From: Sedimentisphaerales bacterium
GTDB lineage: Bacteria > Planctomycetota > Phycisphaerae > Sedimentisphaerales > SM23-30
Reading direction: 5' to 3'
Assembly: GCA_016928435.1 (NCBI GenBank)
Contig: JAFGKT010000010.1
Span: 1-58,960, forward strand
Length of the DNA stretch: 58,960 nucleotides
Part shown: in pieces, positions 33,804-41,868 of the stretch
Layout: each line of letters begins with the position of its first letter
How positions within the stretch are numbered: position 1 is the first letter of the stretch
Notes under the pieces: generated by a model
What the model was told of the DNA's origin: nothing
What the model saw: the letters and a program-made list of their open reading frames with translations, nothing else
Database searches by the model: none
Position numbers and translations under genes: made by a program

Positions 33804-34772
33804 ATGAAGAGAAAATACGCTGCGATATTGGGTAATCTTGGTAACACTTGTGATCGTTTTTGCAGTAGTTACAAGACGAATCCATCGACGTTGGAGATGT
33901 TGAAGGCGGCGGCGAATTTGCCTAACGTTACGGGTATTGAGTTGGTTGGTACTTGGGACATCAAGCCGGAGACTGCCGGCGAGATGAAGACGGCGTTGGC
34001 GGATTTGGGGTTGGATTGTGTTTCGATCATACCGGATTTATTCGCGGACAATCGTTATTGGAAAGGGAGCTATTCGAGCAAAGACGCGGCGGTACGTCAG
34101 GAAGCGATTGACTATACGCGCAAGATGTGTGACATAGCTGGAGAGATGAACTGCGAGATCGTGAACATTTGGCCTGGTCAGGATGGTTACGATTATCTTT
34201 TGGCTGCGGACTATGAAAAGGAGCGGGAGTGGTTGTGCGAAGCGATAACGCTGTTGGCCACGGAATATCCGAAGTTGAAGTTTGCGTTGGAGTATAAGCC
34301 GAAAGAGCCGCGTACACATAGCTACTTGGCGCGGATGGCGGACAGTCTGCTGTTGGCGCAAGAGACGGGTTGTGACAATGTTGGGGTGTGTATCGATACG
34401 GGTCATGCATTCAACGCTGGTGAAGTGGTGGCGGAGAGTATTGTTTTAGCCAAGCGGGCGGGGAACCGACTGTTCCACATGCACTTCAACGACAACTATA
34501 CAGCCTGGGATGACGATATGATCGTCGGGTCGATTCATACGGTTTGTTATCTGGAGATGCTGTATTGGCTGGACCGTTGCGATTATAAAGGCTGGCTGAG
34601 CATGGATCAGTATCCGTATCGCGAGGATGCCGCGGGAGCGATCGGTGAGAGTATTGAATGGTTGTGCAAATTCGATAAGATTCTGCAGACGCATCGGGCG
34701 AGTATTGATGAGTTGGTTGCCCAGGGTGACGCGGTGGCGACGTCGAGGTTTTTGCGCAGTGTGATTTGCTGA
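33804..34772 (+). CDS. Sugar phosphate isomerase/epimerase (TIM barrel)
   Basis: The 322-residue protein starts at ATG 33804, 7 bases after AGAGG. It has the AP-endonuclease-2/xylose-isomerase-like TIM barrel pattern: EYKPKEPRTHSY (metal-binding Glu region), GVCIDTGHAFNAGE (Asp and His) and LFHMHFNDNY (His and Asp). The family interconverts ketoses or epimers with a divalent metal. The strand is shared with the kinase and regulator genes downstream, so it likely belongs to the same carbohydrate pathway, but its substrate cannot be told. Confidence 0.87.
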   Translation: MKRKYAAILGNLGNTCDRFCSSYKTNPSTLEMLKAAANLPNVTGIELVGTWDIKPETAGEMKTALADLGLDCVSIIPDLFADNRYWKGSYSSKDAAVRQEAIDYTRKMCDIAGEMNCEIVNIWPGQDGYDYLLAADYEKEREWLCEAITLLATEYPKLKFALEYKPKEPRTHSYLARMADSLLLAQETGCDNVGVCIDTGHAFNAGEVVAESIVLAKRAGNRLFHMHFNDNYTAWDDDMIVGSIHTVCYLEMLYWLDRCDYKGWLSMDQYPYREDAAGAIGESIEWLCKFDKILQTHRASIDELVAQGDAVATSRFLRSVIC

Positions 34773-35045
34773 TGCGCAAATCGCACTTATAGAACGAACC
34801 ACGAATAGACACCAATATTCACTAATTAAGAATTACTGTCAAAGACGACAGCGACGGCACGGTGAGCTGGTCGGCAGTATAACTCGAACCAAAGGTCAGG
34901 GAATAATGAATCGTGGCTGACAGGGATTATTGTGGACTTTTTTGTTTGGAATCGTGCATTTGCGAATGGACACGAATAAATACATCGAGTTGATTCAATT
35001 TTGGATGCGAGAGCGTGAACAGTTGGTTTTTTTTGGAAGGTTTTT
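34773..35045. other. Intergenic repeat tract
   Basis: No gene seen. Bases 34794-34835 resemble the ACCACGAA-type degenerate repeat that recurs near 26000, 44600, 50720 and 58100. Confidence 0.45.
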
Positions 35046-36287
35046 ATGAGTTTGAGTGATCAGGATAGAGTGGCGATTGAGAAGTTGAAGGCTGCGGCGC
35101 GCGAGGTGTCAATGGACATAAGTGGGATGCGGATTCGGCGGACCTCGTCGCGTTTTTGCTTTGGTGTTGAACACGGCGATTACAACGGTACAGAGCTGTT
35201 CGGCATTGGTACGGATCGGTTTATCTGGATGGCGTACAAACCGAGCGGCAGCGCAAAGAGCCGATTGTTCAGCGCTAATTTTCCTGATGACGCTGTGGTG
35301 GAGTTTAGCGCTGATTCGGTGCCTGAGCCTCGCTCAGCGGTGATCGCGGACACCTGGGGTCGTTATCCATTGGGTGTTACGCATGTGCTGCGTGAGGAAG
35401 GTTTGGCGGTCGATAAGGGAATTGACGCGATTGTTTATGGTAATATTCCGGGCGGGGGGATGAGCCGGTCGGCGTCACTTTGCATAAATCTGATTTTGGC
35501 AATGATGGATGTGAATAATGTGAAGCTTGATAATGAGTTTCGCATTGTGGAGCTGGCGCAAGCGGTGGAGAATGTTTATATTGGATCGCCTTGCGGGTTG
35601 TTGGATCAGATAATGATTTATTTTGCGAAAGAGGGGATGGGGACGCATTATAATCCGACGGACGGTTCGATACAGTATGTGCCGTTGGGGGCCGACGCGA
35701 TGGATTTTCGGATTGTGGTTATGGATACAGGGACGGTTCGGCCTGGTTTGGAGAAATCGACGTATAAGGTGCGCCGGAGTGAGTGCGAAGAGTTCGCGGC
35801 TATGCTGGGTGCGGCGGGGTATCCGGTGAAGTGTTTGGCGGATGTGCGGGACGGCGGGATGTACGAGAAGATTTTGAGGCAGTTTGGCGATGATCGGCCT
35901 GGGCTTTGCGGTCGATTCCGGTATATTTATCACGCGCAGGAGCGTTTTTATGAGATGCTCGATGCTTGGAAGCGGGGGGATATCGAAACGCTGGGGGCGA
36001 TTTTTAGGCAGGACGGTATTGGGTTGCGTGATGATTACGCGATTTCGGGGCCTGAACTGGAGACGATGTGCGATATTGTGCGGACGGTGCCGGGCGTGTT
36101 GGGGGAGCGAATGTTAGGTGGTGGCGACAAAGGTGCGGCAGGGGCAATTGTGCGGGCGGACGCGGTGGACGCGGTGCGGACGGCGGTGGACTGTGGTTAT
36201 CCGCGCAGTCGGCCTGGTTTTGCTGATCGTTACGCGCTGCACGTTTGCCGACCGGTCGGGGGAGTGACGATGATTGATTGGGAGTGA
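35046..36287 (+). CDS. Galactokinase-type GHMP kinase
   Basis: The 413-residue protein has GHMP kinase motifs in divergent form: SSRFCFGVEHGDYNG (residues 34-48, keeping E-H-x-D-Y-N of galactokinase), GGGMSRSASLCIN (ATP loop, usually GxGLSSSAA), GSPCGLLDQIM (the Asp region of galactokinase) and MLGGGDKGAAG (usually GGGFGG). It should phosphorylate C1 of a sugar. Substitutions in the ATP and C-terminal motifs, and the neighbouring genes, suggest a substrate other than galactose. It lies just upstream of the deoR promoter on the same strand. Confidence 0.85.
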   Translation: MSLSDQDRVAIEKLKAAAREVSMDISGMRIRRTSSRFCFGVEHGDYNGTELFGIGTDRFIWMAYKPSGSAKSRLFSANFPDDAVVEFSADSVPEPRSAVIADTWGRYPLGVTHVLREEGLAVDKGIDAIVYGNIPGGGMSRSASLCINLILAMMDVNNVKLDNEFRIVELAQAVENVYIGSPCGLLDQIMIYFAKEGMGTHYNPTDGSIQYVPLGADAMDFRIVVMDTGTVRPGLEKSTYKVRRSECEEFAAMLGAAGYPVKCLADVRDGGMYEKILRQFGDDRPGLCGRFRYIYHAQERFYEMLDAWKRGDIETLGAIFRQDGIGLRDDYAISGPELETMCDIVRTVPGVLGERMLGGGDKGAAGAIVRADAVDAVRTAVDCGYPRSRPGFADRYALHVCRPVGGVTMIDWE

Positions 36288-36347
36288 GTGCGGGGCGGGG
36301 GGTGATATTTATAAATTGTGTAACGATAGTAAGTTGCATTTTATCTA

Positions 36348-36382
36348 TTGACAAATGGTCATAAATAGTCTATTGTGGTCAT
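36348..36382 (+). promoter_or_regulatory. Promoter and direct-repeat operator of deoR
   Basis: TTGACA (36348-36353), a 17-base spacer and TATTGT (36371-36376) form a sigma-70-type promoter. Two direct repeats, ATGGTCAT (36355-36362) and GTGGTCAT (36375-36382), are 20 bases apart, two helical turns, and overlap the promoter. This fits a DeoR-family operator and autoregulation. Confidence 0.62.
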
Positions 36383-36384
36383 TA

Positions 36385-37161
36385 ATGGTTATGCATGATG
36401 AGAAATTGCAGCGGATATTGGAACTGCTAGAGCAGCAGGCGTATTGGCAAAGCGGGGCTCTTGCTGAGGCGCTCGGTGTAAGTCGTTCTACGATACAGCG
36501 TTGTATCAAGGAGCTGAGTGCTTCGGGTTTGGCTCGGCGGGTTCATGGGGGGGTGCGTCGCAATGGCGGAACGATTTCGACGGCGGTGCCGGTGGATGAA
36601 CGGTTGTTGCGAGACCATGGGGCGAAGGAATCGATCGCGAAGGAGGCGGTGGGATTGATGCCGAGATCGGGGTCGGTTTATATCGACGCGGGGACTACGG
36701 CTTTGCCTTTGACGCAGCAGTTGGAGAATGGTTCTTTTGAGAAAGTTTTGTTCGTAACGAACGGCATCGCTCTGGCGCAGGTTTTTGCGCGGTTGGGGTT
36801 GCGTCATGTGTTGCTGAGCGGCGCGGTGCATCCGGTAACGCAAACGATAAGTGGGCCGGTCACGTCGAATCAATTGGGGGATTTCAATTTTGATGCTTGT
36901 TTTTTGTCAGCGGACGCAGTGGATGGCGAGTTTGGGTTGACGTGTTCGCTATTGGAGGAGGCGATGGTGAAGCGGCGGGCGTTGGAACGATCAGAGCGGA
37001 AGATTTTGGTGGCGGCGATGAGCAAATGGGGGCAGCGTGCGAATAGTCGAATCGCGGCTGTTTCGGTTTTGGATGATTGGGTAGTGGAAACAGCGACAGC
37101 ACCGATTCGGCGGGTATGTCAGCAGTACAAGATACGATTGCACGAAGCGGCGAAGCTTTGA
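36385..37161 (+). CDS. DeoR-family transcriptional regulator
   Basis: The 258-residue protein has an N-terminal winged helix-turn-helix (about 5-60, with EALGVSRSTIQRCIKEL) and a DeoR C-terminal sensor domain (about 80-240) with SVYIDAGTTALPLTQ and FVTNGIALAQVF, the sugar-phosphate binding pattern. An upstream in-frame ATG at 36355 lies inside the promoter, so ATG 36385 (or 36391) is chosen. The protein probably binds the repeats over its own promoter and controls the downstream genes (DHS-like, PfkB-HAD), released by a phosphorylated sugar. Confidence 0.88.
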   Translation: MVMHDEKLQRILELLEQQAYWQSGALAEALGVSRSTIQRCIKELSASGLARRVHGGVRRNGGTISTAVPVDERLLRDHGAKESIAKEAVGLMPRSGSVYIDAGTTALPLTQQLENGSFEKVLFVTNGIALAQVFARLGLRHVLLSGAVHPVTQTISGPVTSNQLGDFNFDACFLSADAVDGEFGLTCSLLEEAMVKRRALERSERKILVAAMSKWGQRANSRIAAVSVLDDWVVETATAPIRRVCQQYKIRLHEAAKL

Positions 37162-37205
37162 GGGTTGATTTTTGCGGACCGTTGGTCTGAGGTTTTGGAG
37201 ATGCA

Positions 37206-38237
37206 ATGAAATATCAAGGGCGCTATCAGATTTTCGATGCGAAGAAGATAAAGACGTATCCGGTTTGCGGGCGGACGAATAAGGTGAAGCTGGCGAATCT
37301 GATTCGGCCCGAGGATGTGGGTCAGTTGGAGATTTCTTTGCCGGACGCTACGTTGGGGTATATTCAAGAGTTAGCGGGGCACATTGTAAGATTGGGGCGG
37401 GAAGGTAAGCCTGTTATTCTGTTTACAGGGGCGCATTTGATAAAGAACGGGTTGGGGCCTTTGCTGATCGATCTGGTGGAACGAGGGGTTTTCACGCTTA
37501 TCGCGGGTAATGGGGCTACGACGATTCATGACTTTGAGTTGGCGCTGATCGGCGAAACTAGTGAGTATGTTCCCAACGCATTAGAAACGGGCGGGTTCGG
37601 GATGGCATATGAATTCGCTTTGATAAACACGGCGTTGGCGCTGGGTAACGGAGCGGAGTTGGGCTACGGCGAAACGCTGGGCAGGACGATTTGCGATGAG
37701 GTATGGCGTGAGCTGGTGTTTGGGGAGGCATCGAGATCGGATGCGCCTAGGGATTTATCTCATCCGGAAGTGAGTTTGCTGGCGGTGTGTTATCGCAAGG
37801 AAGTTCCGTTTACGGTACATGTGGGTATTGGGACGGATGTTATCGATCAACATGCTTCGTTTGACGGTTGCGCGAAAGGTGGTTGCAGCGGGCGTGACTT
37901 TTTGATTTACGCTGATCAGGTTTCGCAGTGCAGCGAGGGTGGGGTCGCGATCAATATCGGCAGCGCGGTAACGGGGCCTGAAGTACTGCTGAAGGCGGTT
38001 TCGATGTCAGCGAATGTGGGTAAGGCGCCGCGAGGGATTATTACGGCTGATTTTGATCTTCGCCGACACGATCCGCAGCAAATGACAAACGAATCGGCGC
38101 AAGGTTATTATTTTCGCGATCAAAAAAGTGTTTTGACACGGATTCCAGAGGCTTTTGGCGGACGTGGTTACTATATCGAAGGGAACCAAAAGCAGACGGT
38201 GCCGGCCTTTTACCGAGCGATAATTGAATTGCTCTGA
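37206..38237 (+). CDS. Deoxyhypusine synthase-like protein, role unknown
   Basis: The 343-residue protein shows the DHS-like Rossmann pattern at about 68-115 (PVILFTGAHLIKNGLGPLL, then LIAGNGATTIHDFELAL), which in DHS binds NAD. Later sequence includes FDGCAKGGCSGRDF and INIGSAVTGPEVLLKAV. The WGK-type catalytic Lys motif of deoxyhypusine synthase is not evident. Bacteria have no eIF5A, so a different NAD-dependent reaction is likely. It sits 44 bases after deoR and 53 before PfkB-HAD, so the three are probably co-transcribed. The substrate is unknown, probably a sugar phosphate. Confidence 0.72.
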   Translation: MKYQGRYQIFDAKKIKTYPVCGRTNKVKLANLIRPEDVGQLEISLPDATLGYIQELAGHIVRLGREGKPVILFTGAHLIKNGLGPLLIDLVERGVFTLIAGNGATTIHDFELALIGETSEYVPNALETGGFGMAYEFALINTALALGNGAELGYGETLGRTICDEVWRELVFGEASRSDAPRDLSHPEVSLLAVCYRKEVPFTVHVGIGTDVIDQHASFDGCAKGGCSGRDFLIYADQVSQCSEGGVAINIGSAVTGPEVLLKAVSMSANVGKAPRGIITADFDLRRHDPQQMTNESAQGYYFRDQKSVLTRIPEAFGGRGYYIEGNQKQTVPAFYRAIIELL

Positions 38238-38290
38238 ATGGTATTTTAATTTGGTTGTTTTCTTAACCGGAATTTACAGGGATTACAGAT

Positions 38291-40201
38291 ATGAAGCCAG
38301 CAGACATCGAGAGAATTCTCGCGTCGATAACGGAAGTAAAGATCGCGGTGTACGGGGATTTTTGTTTGGACGCGTATTGGATACTGGACGCGCAGGGTTC
38401 GGAGGTTTCGGTTGAGACCGGTTTGGCGGCACAAGCGGTGTCACGGCATTACTACAGCTTGGGCGGCGCAGCGAACATTGTAGCGAACCTCGCGGCGCTG
38501 AAACCGGCGAGTATTACGGCAATCGGGGTGATTGGGAACGATATTTTCGGGCGCGAGATGCAACGACAACTCACGGAGTTGAATGTTGACATAAAGCATT
38601 TGCTAGTGCAGACGGAAGATTTCAATACGGTTGCGTTTGGTAAGAGATATCTGGAAGACAAAGAACAGACGCGAATAGATTTTGGTATTCGCAATCTGCG
38701 TTCGACGGCTACGGACGAGGCGTTGGCGGCGGCGTTGGAGGATTCGCTGAGAAGTTGCGACGTAGTGATTTTCAATCAGCAGGTGCCGGGTTCGATCGCA
38801 AACGAAGGTTTTATCGATAAAGTAAATGAGCTTTTCGAGCGTTATGATGATAAGATTGTGCTGTTTGACTCACGGCATTACGCGGATCGGTTTAAGAATG
38901 TATATCGCAAGACGAATGATTTAGAGGCGGCGATGCTGAACGGAGTTGACGCTCGGCTGGGGGACGTCATAGCGTTGGCGGATGTGAAGGCGTATGCTGA
39001 GGGGTTGTATGGGCAATCGGGCAAGCCGGTTTTTGTTACGCGGGGACCTAGGGGTATTTTGACGGTGGACGGGACGGGGGTCCATGAGGTGCCGGGTATT
39101 CAGTTGCAGTCGAAGTTGGATACGGTAGGGGCGGGTGATACGACGATTTCAGCTTTGGGGCTGTGTTTGGCGGCGGGGGTTGATCCGGCGATGGCGGCGG
39201 AGTTTGCGAATTTGGCGGCGGCGGTGACGGTACAGAAGTTGTTCCAGACGGGCACAGCGAATCCGGACGAGGTGCGGGCGATAGGGGCTGATCCGGATTA
39301 CATTTATCAACCGGAGTTGGCGGAGGATTCGCGGCAGGCTGATTATTTTCAAGGTACGGAGATTGAAATATGCTGCGATCGAGGCGCGGTCAACTGGGGC
39401 TTGGTGCGGCACGCGATATTCGATCATGATGGGACGATCAGTACGTTGCGTCAGGGTTGGGAAGCGGTGATGGTGCCGGTGATGATAAAGGCTATTCTGG
39501 GTGAGCAATACAAAACCGCGGATGAAACTTTGTATCATCAGGTGCGTCATAGGGTGTTGGACTATATTGATTCTTCCACCGGGATTCAGACAATTTTGCA
39601 GATGGAGCATTTGGTTGAGATGGTGCGTGAGTTTGGGATTGTGCCGAAGGATCAGATTCTTGACAAGTTCGGCTACAAGGAGATTTATAACGCTGCTTTG
39701 ATGGAGTTGGTGAATCTGCGGGTTGATAAATTCAAGCAGGGGCGGCGTGGTATCGAAGATTATACGATGAAGGGCGCAGTGGATTTTTTGCGGATGCTGC
39801 GTGATAGGGGGGTGACGCTATACTTAGCCAGCGGTACAGATGACGCGGATGTTCGCGGGGAAGCGGAGGCTTTGGGTTACGCGAGTTTGTTTAACGGTGG
39901 AATTTATGGTTCGGTGGGGGATATAAGCAAGTACTCCAAGAAGATGGTGGTCGAGCGGATAATGACAGAGAACGATTTGCAGGGTGCGGAGCTGGCGTTT
40001 TTCGGCGATGGGCCGGTCGAGATGCGTGAATGCCGTAAGCGTAATGGGCTGGCAATTGGTTTGGCGAGCGACGAGATTCGCCGTTATGATCTGAGCTTGG
40101 AGAAGCGTAAACGACTGATAAAGGCTGGGGCTCACGTGATAGTGCCGGACTTTTCGCAGCCGCAACAGTTATTGAAGTTGGTTGTGGGGGAAGGGGCTTA
40201 A
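38291..40201 (+). CDS. Fused PfkB-type sugar kinase and HAD phosphatase
   Basis: The 636-residue protein joins two enzymes. Residues about 18-330 are a PfkB/ribokinase-type kinase with GGAANIVANLAAL (as in the HldE/RfaE heptose kinase) and the catalytic DTVGAGDTTISALG. Residues about 375-630 are a HAD phosphatase with IFDHDGTIS (nucleophile Asp and acid/base Asp), YLASGTDD, a later Lys and FFGDGPVEM. The pair would phosphorylate and then dephosphorylate sugars at different positions, as in heptose biosynthesis, or act in catabolism. No ADP-heptose adenylyltransferase domain is present. Confidence 0.87.
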   Translation: MKPADIERILASITEVKIAVYGDFCLDAYWILDAQGSEVSVETGLAAQAVSRHYYSLGGAANIVANLAALKPASITAIGVIGNDIFGREMQRQLTELNVDIKHLLVQTEDFNTVAFGKRYLEDKEQTRIDFGIRNLRSTATDEALAAALEDSLRSCDVVIFNQQVPGSIANEGFIDKVNELFERYDDKIVLFDSRHYADRFKNVYRKTNDLEAAMLNGVDARLGDVIALADVKAYAEGLYGQSGKPVFVTRGPRGILTVDGTGVHEVPGIQLQSKLDTVGAGDTTISALGLCLAAGVDPAMAAEFANLAAAVTVQKLFQTGTANPDEVRAIGADPDYIYQPELAEDSRQADYFQGTEIEICCDRGAVNWGLVRHAIFDHDGTISTLRQGWEAVMVPVMIKAILGEQYKTADETLYHQVRHRVLDYIDSSTGIQTILQMEHLVEMVREFGIVPKDQILDKFGYKEIYNAALMELVNLRVDKFKQGRRGIEDYTMKGAVDFLRMLRDRGVTLYLASGTDDADVRGEAEALGYASLFNGGIYGSVGDISKYSKKMVVERIMTENDLQGAELAFFGDGPVEMRECRKRNGLAIGLASDEIRRYDLSLEKRKRLIKAGAHVIVPDFSQPQQLLKLVVGEGA

Positions 40202-40343
40202 TAAGGGGTCTTTTCTTTACCGGACAGTTGGCGATATTAGGGCAAAACACTTGCTCGCGGTGTTATATTAAGATAGAATGCCGCATGTGGTTAGGTATCG
40301 TAGCTGTTATGGCTGCGTAATGATGTTCGGTAGAGAAACGCAA

Positions 40344-40970
40344 ATGAAGAAAAAGACAAAAAGTCAAATTGCGCATGAAAAGCTGCGTAAGATGATTTTG
40401 GCGGGGCAGTTTTCGGGTAAATACGCTTGGTCGCTGCGGTCATTGGCGGAGAAGTTCAAGATGTCGGTGGTGCCGATCACCGAGGCGGTTCGACGGCTGG
40501 AGCAGGATGGGCTACTGGTGGTGCATCCGCAGCGGGGGATATCGATTCAGCATTTGACGGTTAGTCAGTTACGACAGGCGAATGTTGTGCGGGAGGGGAT
40601 CGAGATTCAGGCGGCGCGGATTGTAGCGCGTAAGCGTTGCAAGGAGACAATCGATGAGTTGATGAAGATCGCTGAGCGTCTGAAGGCACTTATCGAACAG
40701 AACAAGACGGCGCAGATCAGCATTACCGATTATAAGCTGCACAAGAAGCTGGTGGATGCATCAGACAATGATATTTTGGTGGAGACATACGAGAAGCTGC
40801 TTACGCTATCGATGATTACGACGGAGGCGGCGGGGATATCATCGTTCGGGCAACGCGATAAGCCGCAAGAGTTTCAGGACCATATCGCGTTGATAAAAGC
40901 GATCGGCAGCGGCGACCCGGAAAAGGCGGAAAAGGCGGTGCGGGATCATATTGCCAGCGACGCGGACTAG
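40344..40970 (+). CDS. GntR-family transcriptional regulator (FadR-like)
   Basis: The 208-residue protein has an N-terminal winged helix-turn-helix (about 8-75, SLRSLAEKFKMSVVPITEAV) and an all-helical FCD-type ligand domain (about 85-200) with the metal-ligand spacing seen in FadR subgroup regulators (DYKLHKKLVDASDND and DHIALIKAIGSGD). ATG 40344 is chosen over an upstream ATG at 40278. It may control the sugar genes on either side; its own targets are not visible. Confidence 0.85.
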   Translation: MKKKTKSQIAHEKLRKMILAGQFSGKYAWSLRSLAEKFKMSVVPITEAVRRLEQDGLLVVHPQRGISIQHLTVSQLRQANVVREGIEIQAARIVARKRCKETIDELMKIAERLKALIEQNKTAQISITDYKLHKKLVDASDNDILVETYEKLLTLSMITTEAAGISSFGQRDKPQEFQDHIALIKAIGSGDPEKAEKAVRDHIASDAD

Positions 40971-41353
40971 GTGAGTAATTGTTTGTGCTTTGGTGGATGA
41001 GAGGGTTGATGCTCTGATTGTGCCGATCGGTAAGGGGGAGCTTCTTTGCCGAAAGAAGTGAGGTGGACTAGTCCAGTTTCGATATACATTGTCTTGATCC
41101 GATAGCTGTTTTTTGCACCTCCAAATCCAGCTTATACCGGCGAGTCAGGCAACTCAACGCTTGGACAGCCCTAAGTCTGTTTATATAAGATGGTTAACTC
41201 AGAAGAAGATTCGGTGCCAACGGCATTAAATTGAGGACCATTGGCGATAAAGGGGCGTGAAAATACCTAAATTGCCCTTGAACGGTGGTAGGAGTAGGGG
41301 CTATACTATAGACACGATATAGGAGCGGATAGAACCAATTAAGGGAATCAAAA
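40971..41353. other. Non-coding region before the two-component genes
   Basis: No credible gene. It contains a sigma-70-like promoter at 41278-41307. Confidence 0.5.
41278..41307 (+). promoter_or_regulatory. Promoter of the response regulator gene
   Basis: TTGAAC, an 18-base spacer and TATACT; transcription would start about 40 bases before the TTG start codon at 41354. Confidence 0.5.
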
Positions 41354-41800
41354 TTGACGACAGATCAAACCATATTACTAGTTGAAGATAACGTTGATGA
41401 TGAATTGTTGACAATCCGCGCGTTCAAAAAGAACAATATCTCTAATGTTGTATCGGTTGCGCGGGACGGCGCTGAGGCATTGGATTATCTTTTTGCGCGT
41501 GGTCAATACAAAGATCGTGATCCGAAAGTTATGCCTGCGTTAATTCTGTTGGACCTGAACCTTCCGAAGATCGACGGGCTCGAAGTGCTGAGACAGATTC
41601 GCTCGGATGAACGGACTAAGTTGTTGCCGGTTGTCATTCTGACTTCATCGACCGAAGAACAAGATGTTATCAAGGGTTATAAGAGCGGCGCGAACAGCTA
41701 TATCAAGAAACCTGTGGACTTTGCGCAATTCAGCGAAGCTGTTCGGCAGTTGGGGCTGTATTGGCTGGTTCTGAATCAGTTGCCGCCACAGAACGAATAG
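41354..41800 (+). CDS. Single-domain response regulator (Rcp1-like)
   Basis: The 148-residue protein is one receiver domain: LLVEDNVDDELL at the acidic pocket, LILLDLNLPKIDG with the phosphoacceptor Asp, LTSSTEEQDV and YIKKPVDF. No output domain is present. The Rcp1-type group contains the extra loop after the fourth strand seen here. TTG 41354 is used as start, 7 bases after AAGGGA. It precedes a hybrid kinase by 68 bases and probably receives phosphate from it. Confidence 0.9.
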   Translation: MTTDQTILLVEDNVDDELLTIRAFKKNNISNVVSVARDGAEALDYLFARGQYKDRDPKVMPALILLDLNLPKIDGLEVLRQIRSDERTKLLPVVILTSSTEEQDVIKGYKSGANSYIKKPVDFAQFSEAVRQLGLYWLVLNQLPPQNE

Positions 41801-41868
41801 AGGCGTTTTGTGTTTTTCTGGCGGGGCGACACGAAGTATTTGATAAGCGTGGTTGTTTTGAGGGTATC

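Noticed and set aside
41761..41868. Upstream extension of the hybrid kinase
   Set aside because: The open frame continues upstream into the response regulator gene, but the ribosome-binding site and receiver domain place the start at 41869.
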